Below, in pieces: positions 18,363 to 28,622 of a stretch of 64,000 bases of DNA; the stretch's first letter is position 1, and each line of letters begins with the position of its first letter. The notes beneath the pieces were generated by a model. It did not search any database. It was not told the DNA's origin and saw only the letters and a program-made list of their open reading frames with translations. Source of the DNA: Diplonema japonicum. Taxonomy: Eukaryota > Euglenozoa > Diplonemea > Diplonemida > Diplonemidae. The stretch is taken from assembly GCA_964019335.1 (NCBI GenBank), contig OZ025716.1, positions 248,001 to 312,000 of the forward strand, given 5' to 3'. The position numbers were made by a program, and so were the translations under genes.

Positions 18363-20387
18363 ATGGAAGTGTTCGTGCAGGATGCTGCAGGGCAGCGGTT
18401 CCCTGTGGTGCTGAATGAGCATGACACTGTACTGGATGTGAAGAAGCTCGCTCTGAAGGCGATGGACGGGTCGGGGGACATGGTGCTGGAACGGGTGGCG
18501 CTGAAGTATGAAGGGGAGTATGTGGACGAGGAAGACACGACAGTAAGTTTCAACAGCCTGACTGGGATCGAGCCTGACCATGACATCCTCATCACTTACA
18601 ACAATCTGGTGATTCTGAGGGCCTCCTACATGAGTGGCAAGCTTGGGCTCGACGACTACAAGGAAGGCTCTGTGGAGGCTGCGGACCCTGAGATTGCGAA
18701 ACACCTCTTGTCGAAGTACAAGAACAGTGTATCCAGCGTCAAGACTGTAATGGACTGCACCTCTCCTTCTGTGAAGAACGACAAGGAATTCGTGTTGGCT
18801 GTTGTGGAGAAGAATTCATATGCATTCCAGCACATTCCGGAGGAGCTTATGCAGGACACGGTTTTCATGATCTCCATCATAAGGCGCTGGCCTGAACTAT
18901 ACAATCATCTGTACCATTGTATTTCGCCACTGAGTGAACACGTGCGAAAAACATTGTATCCTGTCTACCGGGCTTGTTCAGGAAATTTAGCACTGTCAGA
19001 TCCTGATATTTGTGACAACAAAGACCTTGTGCTGATCCAGATAGAGCGGTGGAACGAATTGTTTACCGATGCGAGACAAATGGGAGCTCTCAAGAATTTG
19101 GCATTGAGCTTCGTGTCCGACCGCCTGAAGAACGACAAGGAAGTTGTGCTGGCGGCTGTGGTCCTCAACCCTGAAAACCTGCAGCATGCCTCCCCTGCGA
19201 TGAGGAACGACAAGGAGGTCGTTCTGAAGGCATTGATAGCCAAGCCTTTGAAGCTTTCATCTAAGGATCTCCGGAACGACAGGGAGGTTGTGCTGGCCGC
19301 TGTCAGGAAGAGCGGCACCTGTCTCCAATTCGCCTCAGTGACCTGTGGCCTTGCCCTGCAGTTCGCCTCTTCGGCCTTGCAAGGTGACAAGGAGGTGGTG
19401 ACCCTTGCAGTTGGGAACAACGGCCTTGCCCTGCAGTTCGCTTCGGAGGAGCTCCGGAAGGACCACAGTGTAGTTCTCTCGGCTGTGAAAAACAATGGCC
19501 TTGCCCTGCAGTTCGCCTCGGAGGAGCTCCGGAAGGACCGCAGTGTGGTTCTCTCGGCTGTGAAAAACAACGGCCTTGCCCTGCAGTTCGCTTCGGAGGA
19601 GCTCCGGAAGGACCGCAGTGTGGTTCTCTCGGCTGTGCAAAACGACGGTCTTGCCCTGCAGTTCGCCTCGGCATTGCAGGCCCCTGAGGTGAGTTACTCA
19701 AAGCTGACAGTGACAAAGCTAAAGAAGCTGTGCAAGGAGAGGGAGGTGGTGCTCCCGAAGAAGATATTGAAGAAGACACTGGTTGAGCTGCTTGAGAAAG
19801 ATGACGAAGAGAGAGAGGAGAAGGAGAAGAAGAAGCTCGTAGGGGAGAAGAGAGGGCGGGAAGAAGGAGAAGGAGAGGAAGAAGAGACGAAGGCAAAGAA
19901 AAGGAAACAAGAAGGGCAGTTCGAGAACGACGTGGGTGTGGTGCTAGCGGCTGTGCAACAGGACTGGGAGGCAATGCGGTTCGCTGGGAGTGTAGCACTT
20001 GACGACAAGGAGGTGGCACTGGCTGGTGTGAGGCAGAGCGGAGAGGCCTACGACCTCGTGTCAAGGAGGCTTCGTGGGGACAGGGACGTTGTGCTGGAGT
20101 ATGTGTCGTGGAGTGCTTTGAACCACTTGTACGCGAAGTACATTCCGGAGGAGCTGAAGAAGGACAGGGAGGTGGCCCTTGTGGCTGTGAAGGCGAACGG
20201 GTGCTGTCTTCGGCACCTCGATTCCTTCTCTGGGGACAAGGAGGTAGCACTGGTGGCTGTGACAAGCGGTGGCTTGAAACACGTGGCGTCCTCTCTGGCC
20301 CAGGACAGGGATATCTTCAACAAGGCACTCAAGTGGGAAGATTACGATACGGCGTGCGATATTTTACATAAGAAAAAGGTAACTTGA
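18363..20387 (+). CDS. Ubiquitin-like + DUF4116-repeat + SAP-like protein, copy 1
   Basis: 674 aa. Residues 1-80 look ubiquitin-like (MEVFVQDAAGQRF at the start, DEEDTTVSFNSL later). The middle holds DUF4116-type repeats of about 25 residues with the pattern NDKEVVLAAV...LQFAS; some units are nearly identical at DNA level in steps of 75 bases (19430-19670). A SAP-like segment (KLTVTKLKKLCKEREV) and a charged coiled coil rich in Glu and Lys follow, then more DUF4116 repeats. DUF4116 has no assigned activity and is common in protists and large DNA viruses. Compared with copy 2 (22474) it lacks about 70 residues, removed in frame near 19337-19343, has a 6-base deletion near 19247, and ends earlier. 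About 97% similarity elsewhere is an eyeball judgement. Confidence 0.8.
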   Translation: MEVFVQDAAGQRFPVVLNEHDTVLDVKKLALKAMDGSGDMVLERVALKYEGEYVDEEDTTVSFNSLTGIEPDHDILITYNNLVILRASYMSGKLGLDDYKEGSVEAADPEIAKHLLSKYKNSVSSVKTVMDCTSPSVKNDKEFVLAVVEKNSYAFQHIPEELMQDTVFMISIIRRWPELYNHLYHCISPLSEHVRKTLYPVYRACSGNLALSDPDICDNKDLVLIQIERWNELFTDARQMGALKNLALSFVSDRLKNDKEVVLAAVVLNPENLQHASPAMRNDKEVVLKALIAKPLKLSSKDLRNDREVVLAAVRKSGTCLQFASVTCGLALQFASSALQGDKEVVTLAVGNNGLALQFASEELRKDHSVVLSAVKNNGLALQFASEELRKDRSVVLSAVKNNGLALQFASEELRKDRSVVLSAVQNDGLALQFASALQAPEVSYSKLTVTKLKKLCKEREVVLPKKILKKTLVELLEKDDEEREEKEKKKLVGEKRGREEGEGEEEETKAKKRKQEGQFENDVGVVLAAVQQDWEAMRFAGSVALDDKEVALAGVRQSGEAYDLVSRRLRGDRDVVLEYVSWSALNHLYAKYIPEELKKDREVALVAVKANGCCLRHLDSFSGDKEVALVAVTSGGLKHVASSLAQDRDIFNKALKWEDYDTACDILHKKKVT

Positions 20388-20780
20388 CACCTAAGTTAGG
20401 GGATATGCTCAGGATCAACGTTTTTTGGTTTGAGAACCGCTCAAGTGTATCAATCATATGAGCGTTTGGAAAACCTTTCACGCGCATTTTTGTTTGGTAG
20501 TTTTAAATTTTAATTCATTTTTAGCCACGAATCATATGATCGTAAGAATAGTTAACTATAAAAAAAAAAAGCAGAAGGGATACCTTCGATATCTCCAGCG
20601 GGTTTCTACCAACCACAGAGTGCTTTGTTATCCCATTTCTTAACAGTCCCTTTGGTTTGTATGTTGCTGCTTTTCTTCTGTCATTTCTTTTTTTTTTTAG
20701 AACTAATCATAGACTTCGAGGCACCTACCGAACACTTAACGCTACTTAGTGCTGCAATCAAAAGCCCTATTTTCTTTATT
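20388..20780 (+). repeat. 3' flank of DUF4116 copy 1, repeated at 24716-25192
   Basis: Starts with CTTGACACCTAAGTTAGGGG and includes the stretch around CACTTAACGCTACTTAGTGC. Copy 2 has the same series with extra pyrimidine-rich bases. The final 50 bases also resemble 49623-49680. Confidence 0.75.
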
Positions 20781-22287
20781 CAGGGCCAAGCCCCTTGTAG
20801 GAATGGAACGGGCGTGCGGAAGGCTGGCTGCCATGCCGTTGGGATTCTCACAGAAGGCAAGGATCATCTCCAGCTCATCCTCCCCTCTTGCCTCTACGGT
20901 GTTGCGTATGCCCCCCCCCTCGAAAGTGGATGTAGGCACAATCCGGTCGAGAGTTGCGACATGCCTCTGGGGACCGAAGTTCAAGATGCGCTCACCGTGT
21001 GCTGTAGCGAACATCTTGCTGCCGGGGCACACGACGGACCCACTGGTGGTGACGCTTTATCGACTGTTGTGCACGGTGGTGAAGGTTGGTAGGTCGGATG
21101 CAGAGATGTGGGACCGGATGGGAAGGTGTGCCGCCCTGTACCTGCAGAGCGACGTGGAAGCCCAGGGACCAGTGGGACCCTAGTGAGACGATGGCTGCCG
21201 GCGATCGGGAAGAGCTGGAGTTTTGTGGAAGGGCTGAGTACCGCGACCGAGCGGGAACGCAAGCACGAGATCCGCCAAGTGGCACGGGCCATGACAGCAG
21301 CGGAACAAGCAGAAGGGAGGACCTCCTACAGCGGCATGCCGGAGGGGGCCGACCCGGTCACGAACGGGTGGTGGAGGGCGCTCGCGAACAACCCGATGGC
21401 GGCGTACAGGTTGAGGAGGCTGATTGCTGGGGCGGTGTTTGCGGTGTACCCTGCGGTGCGGGGAGTGGCGGAGGGGCCGGACAACCCGCTGCAGCACCTC
21501 TGTGACGTGTGTGCAGCTACACCGAGGTGCTGGAGCACGCCCTCTGGCGATGCGAACTCGGAGATGCGGTGCGGGGCAAGGCAGAGTATGCGAGCCTCGA
21601 CCCGGCGACCATGCCGAACACGACGGCGCTCCACGGGATAGTGCCCAGGGGATGCCAAGACAAGCCGAGGGCCCTGTTGGTGCAAAAGGTACCTGCTGGA
21701 GGTGGTCGCTGAGGGATACGGCGGTGGAAGCGAACCGCGCATTGCAGACGCAGACATACCCGTGGCGGGTGGTCGTGACGGGAAGGGCACACCCGACGCC
21801 GACGGTGGCCGAATTACGTGGGCTGGGAGCATCGGGGAAGGTGATGGACAGGCTGCTGGAGCCGGTACTGAGGTGGCTGAGTGGCTTGCTGTGGGATGAC
21901 GCCCCTGGACGACACACGACGGTTACGACGCTGGAGCTTGCCCTCGATTTCGAGCGGGAGATGGAGCTGCCGCTAGACGACGGCGGGGAAGTGGGCAAGG
22001 TAGGACCTGGGCGTCAAGGCAAGGAGGCTGAGGTATGTGCTGAGACGTGTGCCACGCTGATGGCAGAAGGACGTTCCCAGCTGGATCGCGTTAACTCCCT
22101 GCGCTGTATAGGAGGACCGACCACACACGGGTATGACAGGAGGCCAGTACTCCCGGAGCGAACCATGAGCAGCATCGAAGGCTTGCGTGACACGTACCTG
22201 TCGCAGACCCCGACAAGGCTGCCCCGCAGTTTTACCACCGCAGTAGGAACCCGCCAGAGCCCCCAGAACGGGGACAACGGGGACTAA
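20781..22287 (+). pseudogene. 5'-truncated, frameshifted LINE reverse-transcriptase ORF
   Basis: Begins at a point matching roughly residue 270 of the reverse-transcriptase ORF at 52960. Blocks shared with that protein include LWGPKF, LLPGHTTDP, LYRLL, LHGIVP and, near the end, LRCIGGPTTHGYDRRP. The reading changes frame several times, and the catalytic palm (YADD) is absent. It is GC-richer than the 52-kb element, so it belongs to a related but distinct subfamily. It sits between the two DUF4116 copies. Confidence 0.7.
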
Positions 22288-22361
22288 GTACAGCGCGGCC
22301 GGTGAGCGCAAAAACGCATACCTTAAAAGAATAGTTTATTCTTGACCCCCCTGCACACTGC

Positions 22362-22473
22362 GGCCAGCCACTGCTTCCTGAGTTTTTTTTGAGTTGTCTT
22401 TTTAAAACTTGATTGCATTTTCTTTGCATTTATGAATACTTAAGAAAAAACAAAACGAGCAGAAAGGAAAAGA
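22362..22473 (+). repeat. Upstream flank of DUF4116 copy 2 with empty TTAA site
   Basis: GCCAGCCACTGCTTCCTG and the following T-rich bases match 15676-15714. The bases after TTAA 22402-22405 match the sequence beyond the transposon's right end at 18281. So copy 2 preserves the pre-insertion state. Confidence 0.7.
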
Positions 22474-24713
22474 ACATGGAAGTGTTCGTGCAGGATGCGG
22501 CAGGGCAGCGGTTCCCTGTGGTGCTGAATGAGCATGACACTGTACTGGATGTGAAGAAGCTCGCTCTGAAGGCGATGGACGGGTCGGGGGACATGGTGCT
22601 GGAACGGGTGGCGCTGAAGTATGAAGGGGAGTATGTGGACGAGGAAGACACGACAGTAAGTTTCAACAGCCTGACTGGGATCGAGCCTGACCATGACATC
22701 CTCATCACCTACAACGATCCGCTAGTTCTGAGGGCCTCCTACATGAGTGGCAAGCTTGGGCTCGACGACTACAAGGAAGGCTCTGTGGAGGCTGCGGACC
22801 CTGAGATTGCGAAACACCTCTTGTCGAAGTACAAGAACAGTGTATCCAGCGTCAAGACTGTAATGGACTGCACCTCTCCTTCTGTGAAGAACGACAAGGA
22901 ATTCGTGTTGGCTGTTGTGGAGAAGAATTCATATGCATTCCAGCACATTCCGGAGGAGCTTATGCAGGACACGGTTTTCATGATCTCCATCATAAGGCGC
23001 TGGCCTGAACTATACAATCATCTGTACCATTGTATTTCGCCACTGAGTGAACACGTGCGAAAAACATTGTATCCTGTCTACCGGGCTTGTTCAGGAAATT
23101 TAGCACTGTCAGATCCTGATATTTGTGACAACAAAGACCTTGTGCTGATCCAGATAGAGCGGTGGAACGAATTGTTTACCGATGCGAGACAAATGGGAGC
23201 TCTCAAGAATTTGGCATTGAGCTTCGTGTCCGACCGCCTGAAGAACGACAAGGAAGTTGTGCTGGCGGCTGTGGTCCTCAACCCTGAAAACCTGCAGCAT
23301 GCCTCCCCTGCGATGAGGAACGACAAGGAGGTCGTTCTGAAGGCATTGATAGCCAAGCCCGCCACTTTGAAGCTTGCATCTAAGGATCTCCGGAACGACA
23401 GGGAGGTTGTGCTGGCCGCTGTCAGGAAGAGCGGCACCTGTCTCCAATTCGCCTCGGTGGCCCTGCGCAACGATGTGGAGGTGGTCGGCACGGCACTTCG
23501 GAACACTGTGGAGGCACTGCCCCACGCTTCCAGCGAAATCATGGGGGACAAGAGGCTGGTGTCAAGGTTCGGCGAAGCACTTCAGTTTGCTCCTGAATCC
23601 TTCCGAACGGACAGGGAAGTAGTGCTTGGGGCAGTGGGGACCTGTGGCCTTGCCCTGCAGTTCGCCTCTTCGGCTTTGCAAGGTGACAAAAAAGTGGTGA
23701 CCCTTGCAGTTGAGAACGATGGCCTTGCCCTGCAGTTCGCCTCGGAGGAGCTCCGGAAGGACCACAGTGTGGTTCTCTCGGCTGTGAAAAACTATGGCCT
23801 TGCCCTGCAGTTCGCCTCGGAGGAGCTCTGGAAGGACCGCAGTGTGGTTCTCTCGGCTGTGCAAAACGACGGCCTTGCCCTGCAGTTCGCTTCGGAGGAG
23901 CTCCGGAAGGACCACAGTGTGGTTCTCTCGGCTGTGCAAAACGACGGTCTTGCCCTGCAGTTCGCCTCGGCATTGCAGGCCCCTGAGGTGAGTTACTCAA
24001 AGCTGACAGTGACAAAGCTAAAGAAGCTGTGCAAGGAGAGGGAGGTGGTGCTCCCGAAGAAGATATTGAAGAAGACACTGGTTGAGCTGCTTGAGAAAGA
24101 TGACGAAGAGAGAGAGGAGAAGGAGAAGAAGAAGCTCGTAGGGGAGAAGAGAGGGCGGGAAGAAGGAGAAGGAGAGGAAGAAGAGACGAAGGCAAAGAAA
24201 AGGAAACAAGAAGGGCAGTTCGAGAACGACGTGGGTGTGGTGCTAGCGGCTGTGCAACAGGACTGGGAGGCAATGCGGTTCGCTGGGAGTGTAGCACTTG
24301 ACGACAAGGAGGTGGCACTGGCTGGTGTGAGGCAGAGCGGAGAGGCCTACGACCTCGTGTCAAGGAGGCTTCGTGGGGACAGGGACGTTGTGCTGGAGTA
24401 TGTGTCGTGGAGTGCTTCGAACCACTTGTACGCGAAGTACATTCCGGAGGAGCTGAAGAAGGACAAGGAGGTGGCCCTTGTGGCTGTGAAGGCGAACGGG
24501 TGCTGTCTTCGGCACCTCGATTCCTTCTCTGGGGACAAGGAGGTAGCACTGGTGGCTGTGACAAGCGGTGGCTTGAAACACGTGGCGTCCTCTCTGGCCC
24601 ATGACCAGGATATCTTCAACAAGGCACTCGAGTGGGAAGATTACGATACGGCGCGCGATATTTTGTATAAGAAAAAGGTGGAAGAAAGGAAAAGACTAAG
24701 GGAGAACTGCTAA
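22474..24713 (+). CDS. Ubiquitin-like + DUF4116-repeat + SAP-like protein, copy 2
   Basis: About 745 aa; ATG 22474 chosen to match copy 1 (an in-frame ATG at 22413 adds 20 residues of unrelated leader). Same architecture: ubiquitin-like N-terminus, DUF4116 repeats, SAP-like helix pair (LTVTKLKKLCKERE), Glu/Lys coiled coil, further DUF4116 repeats. It retains the block missing from copy 1 (including ALRNDVEVVGTALRNTVE and FGEALQFAPESFRTD) and a longer C-terminus ending KRLRENC. The repeats at 23650-23970 are near-identical 75-base units, so the number may vary between strains. Cellular role unknown; the ubiquitin-like and SAP parts suggest protein or nucleic-acid binding. Confidence 0.82.
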
Positions 24714-24715
24714 CT

Positions 24716-25192
24716 TGACACCTAAGTTAGGGGATATGCTCAAGATCAACGTTTTTTGGTTTGAGAACCGCTCAAGTGTATCAATCATATGAGCATTTCG
24801 AAAACCTTTTACGCGCTTTTTTGTTCGATAGTTTTAAATTTTAATTCGTATTCAGCCACGAATCATATGATCGTAAGAATAGTTAATTATAAAAAAAAAA
24901 AGCAGAGGGGAGGGGTTTTTTTTTTCCCTCTCATTCTTAAAATAGCGCGTTGACGGCCTTATAACCTTTCTCTTCCCTCCCTTCGATAGATCCAGCGGGT
25001 TTCTACCAGCCACAGAGTGCTTTGTTATCCCATTTCTTAACAAGTCCCTTTGGTTTGTATGTTGCTGCTTTTCTTCTGTCATTTCTTTTTTTTTTTTTGT
25101 TTTTTTTTTTTTAGAACTAATCATAGACTACGAGGCACCTACCGAACACTTAACGCTACTTAGTGCTGCAATCAAAAGCCCTATTTTCTTTA
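24716..25192 (+). repeat. 3' flank of DUF4116 copy 2
   Basis: Repeats 20388-20780 with an inserted stretch near 24905-24985. It ends at TATTTTCTTTA, after which the sequence differs: no LINE body is present here. Confidence 0.7.
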
Positions 25193-25742
<550 letters not shown>

Positions 25743-26498
25743 GACGACTACAAGGAAGGCTCTGTGGAGGCTGCGGACCCTGAGATTGCGAAACACCTCT
25801 TGTCGAAGTACAAGAACACTGAAGCCAGCGTCAAGACTGTAATGGACTGCACCTCTCCTTCTGTGAAGAACGACAAGGAATTCGTGTTGGCTGTTGTGGA
25901 GACCTGTCCAAAATCATTCAAGCACATTTCGGAGGAGCTTATGCAGGACACGGCTTTCATGACCCCCATCATAAGGCGCTGGCCTGATCTGCACTGGGAG
26001 GTTTTTCCACGGGGGCCTATTCAGGTTCGCGGACAAGGAGAACAAACGTTGCGCTTTATACACCGGGCTTGTACAGAAGAAGGCTTAGTACTGTCAGATC
26101 CTGACATTGCTGACATGAAGGACCTTGTGCTGGTCCTGATAGAACGGTGGAACGAGTTGTTTACTAAACGGTCGCGACTACTAGGAGCTCACAGGTATTT
26201 GGCATTGAGCTACGTGTCCGACCGCCTGAAGAACGACAAGGAAGTTGTGCTGGCGGCTGTGGTCCTCAACCCTGAAAACCGCGGCGAGGACACAGGCAGA
26301 CTGCAAGGCTTGCGATTGCTGCTCGTGGAACGCTGCAGCAGCGTGCTCGCAGGACCGTTGCCAGCCTCTGAACCGCCGAACTGCGGGAGGTGCCACTGGG
26401 ACGCGACGAAGAACGAGTGCATCCCCGACTACAAGAAAACCATCCGTTCTCCAGAAAGGTGGGCCACCTGTTTCGTAGGATCCCAACCGGGCCCATAA
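25743..26498 (+). pseudogene. DUF4116 gene copy 3, truncated and chimeric
   Basis: Homology to copies 1 and 2 begins inside the gene (GACGACTACAAGGAAGGCTC, 25743-25762), without the ubiquitin-like start, and continues diverged to about 26280 (VVLNPEN). There it switches to an unrelated tail with a CGRCHWDATKNEC cysteine motif and stops at 26498. The first Met in frame is at 25764. With both ends lost it is probably a pseudogene, but the frame is still open, so expression as a new protein cannot be excluded. Confidence 0.65.
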
Positions 26499-27083
26499 CT
26501 ACATCGTCATCGCGGTCCTGGTAAATAAAAAAGAAAGGAGAATTGATGTAGAGAGGTGGATTTAACCCATATGAACATTGCAGGTCGACGGGAACTGCTC
26601 CCGTTATGTGCTGGCATGTTGATTTTGATAAGGCCTAGAATGACTCGGAAAAAAAAAAAAAAAGAGGGAAAAAATCATGGAAAAATCATGAAAATCCGGA
26701 AAATGCCCATTTTTGGTGTCACCCGGTGTCTCGGCACCCCGTTCTGGGATGAAGTTATGAGGTTTCAGATGGATACAAATAGCGCATTTAACGCAGATTT
26801 TCAATATCTTTCCATTCCATCTTTTTTTTATGAAAACCGATCCGAGGCTTTGGTCTAGATGACCACAGAACAATCACACCTATTAACTGCTTCTACAGAA
26901 GCAGTTGGGCGTTTAAGGGTTAACTAATGTCTCTTTTTTTTTTCCTTTTTTTTTTGGATCCCAAATAAAGGGATTATAACCCCCCCTAGTTTCTTTCTTT
27001 TCTTTTTTTTTTTTCTTTTCCGCCCTAAGCTTGGGGTCCAAAAAAAAAAAAGAAAAAGGTCAAGAGCAAAAAAAAAAAAAAAA
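26499..27083. other. Spacer with homopolymers and a candidate TTAA transposon end
   Basis: No gene seen. AACTGCTTCTACAGAAGCAGTT (26888-26909 region) is a perfect hairpin, followed by CGTTTAAGGGTTAA, which resembles a piggyBac-type end. No partner end was found with confidence. Confidence 0.35.
27000..27029 (+). promoter_or_regulatory. Candidate trans-splice acceptor
   Basis: T/C tract ending at AG 27028-27029, followed by a 54-base leader that is A-rich up to the ATG at 27084. Confidence 0.5.
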
Positions 27084-28265
27084 ATGAGGGTGATAGTAGC
27101 AGTGGTGCTCAGCATGATGGCGTGCATCACGGCGTCAGTTCCAGTAACAGTCTTTAAAGAGGTAACCGTGGATACCTTCGGTGGGCGTCACCCGGGAATA
27201 TTAATCGGCGAGGACAAGCTCCCATTTATGATATTCCTCAGCGATTCCAGAGGGTCTGTCGGGGTCGCTCACTGTGAGGATGTTTTATGTGCTAACAGCA
27301 CCATCTGGTACCTTGACACAGAAATGCCCGGTGCAGGCAATCAAAACGCTCTGCGTGCGTACAAAAGAACGGGCCACCCTCAATTCATCTACTCCCTTAA
27401 CGCCACGGACGAGTACCGCATAATTCTGGTGACGTGTTATGACACCACCTGCAGCAACCACGACAAAACAACGGTCAAATCTCTTTCTAATGTGAACAAG
27501 GACAACATGTACCTTGATTTGGAGTACGATCCATACACAGGGCTGCCCGTCATTTCGTATAATAACGATCCCGACGGGCTGTTCTTCATTCAGTGCTACA
27601 ACTCGCTGTGCAACTCCAGTGCAGAGCACCGTATCGATGCTAGATTCCCGTACACAGGCTGGTACGCGAATATGGAAATTCTACCCACTGACAATGAGGC
27701 TTACATTCTGACCTTTGTGTACTATTGCAACACGACCTTTGAGGTGTTGCACACTACGGTGGCTTACAACGATTTTTCAAAGGTTGTCTCGCAAGGGGTG
27801 CTCGAGACAGGGGTTCACGGCGGTTGGCTGTCTACCATCATCACGCAGACGGGAATCGGTTTTACCTTCGTTGACCTGTCCTCCGAGAATGGGTCGTATT
27901 CCTACTGCAATTGCAAACGCGAAGCGAGCAACTTCACCGGATGCGCCTGCTCGCCCATAGACAACGGGTTGGGGCAAGGTTACGACCTGTGGGTGTACCC
28001 CGATCTAACGGTTCTTCCCGAGTTTTCTCCGTACCCCGTCACCAGCTATTTCCATTCCACTTCGCTTCGATTTGCTCGTTGCGACAGTTGGGATTGCAGC
28101 GGTGTGGAAATGCAGCAGCTCTCCCAGGGTGGATTCGGGTACGGCCGTGATAGCAAGCTCCTTTGGGACAACCAGCTGCAGCTCATGTACCTCCCCTTCC
28201 TAGACTACAATGGCAATGGGATCGACAAGAAATGCAAGCTCTTGATCCTCAAAAAAGAGCAGTAG
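27084..28265 (+). CDS. Secreted, disulphide-rich, probable beta-propeller protein
   Basis: 393 aa. ATG follows 16 A. Residues 1-17 form a signal peptide (MRVIVAVVLSMMACITA). The mature part repeats a pattern of a hydrophobic strand, PxxxY/F, then C-x(4-5)-C (HCEDVLC, CYDTTC, CYNSLC, CDSWDC), as in secreted propeller-like proteins with small disulphide loops. Several N-glycosylation sites (NST, NAT, NSS, NTT, NGS) support passage through the secretory pathway. There is no membrane anchor and no catalytic motif I recognise. Function unknown; surface or secreted adhesion/sensing protein is only a guess. Confidence 0.7.
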   Translation: MRVIVAVVLSMMACITASVPVTVFKEVTVDTFGGRHPGILIGEDKLPFMIFLSDSRGSVGVAHCEDVLCANSTIWYLDTEMPGAGNQNALRAYKRTGHPQFIYSLNATDEYRIILVTCYDTTCSNHDKTTVKSLSNVNKDNMYLDLEYDPYTGLPVISYNNDPDGLFFIQCYNSLCNSSAEHRIDARFPYTGWYANMEILPTDNEAYILTFVYYCNTTFEVLHTTVAYNDFSKVVSQGVLETGVHGGWLSTIITQTGIGFTFVDLSSENGSYSYCNCKREASNFTGCACSPIDNGLGQGYDLWVYPDLTVLPEFSPYPVTSYFHSTSLRFARCDSWDCSGVEMQQLSQGGFGYGRDSKLLWDNQLQLMYLPFLDYNGNGIDKKCKLLILKKEQ

Positions 28266-28622
28266 GGGAAAGTGGGGAGGGGAGGGGGGGTCTTTTTTTT
28301 TTCTGTCAGTGTTAATATTTTCCGAACGATTTCTTTTCTAGTTAACGCCTGCCATACGGGATGCCGTTAGGCTTACTGGAGACAGTGCGCACCTTTTTTT
28401 TTTTTCATGTCTCTCACTTCCTCTTCTTACAAGCCCGTTTCACCGGGTGGACAACGCGGACTGAACCGAATAGTGTGAATTTTCTTTCTGAGATTTTTTG
28501 TCGAGTTTTTTTTTTTTATTATTATTCTAACTTGTTTATTCTATCAAAAAAAAAAGTGGGTCGGGGGGGGGGCGGAAAGATCCAACAAAAAAAAAAAAAA
28601 AAAAAAAAAAAACCAAAAGAAA
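28266..28622. other. Spacer with pyrimidine tracts
   Basis: Multiple T tracts and a terminal A run. The bases around 28463-28512 (AGTGTGAATTTTC ... GTCGAGTTTTTT) resemble the LINE tail at 49928-49990. No gene. Confidence 0.4.

Noticed and set aside
19303-20265. Long minus-strand frame of 320 residues (and its twin at 23539-24564) rich in Pro and Arg
   Set aside because: It is the complement of the repetitive, GC-biased DUF4116 genes; the same shadow appears in both copies and has no domain.
21180-21998. 272-residue minus-strand frame
   Set aside because: GC-rich complement of the LINE remnant with low-complexity Pro/Arg composition; LINE homology is on +.
26560-26925. A miniature TTAA element between TTAACCCATATG (26564) and CGTTTAAGGGTTAA
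   Set aside because: The two ends share only about seven bases; no internal evidence.
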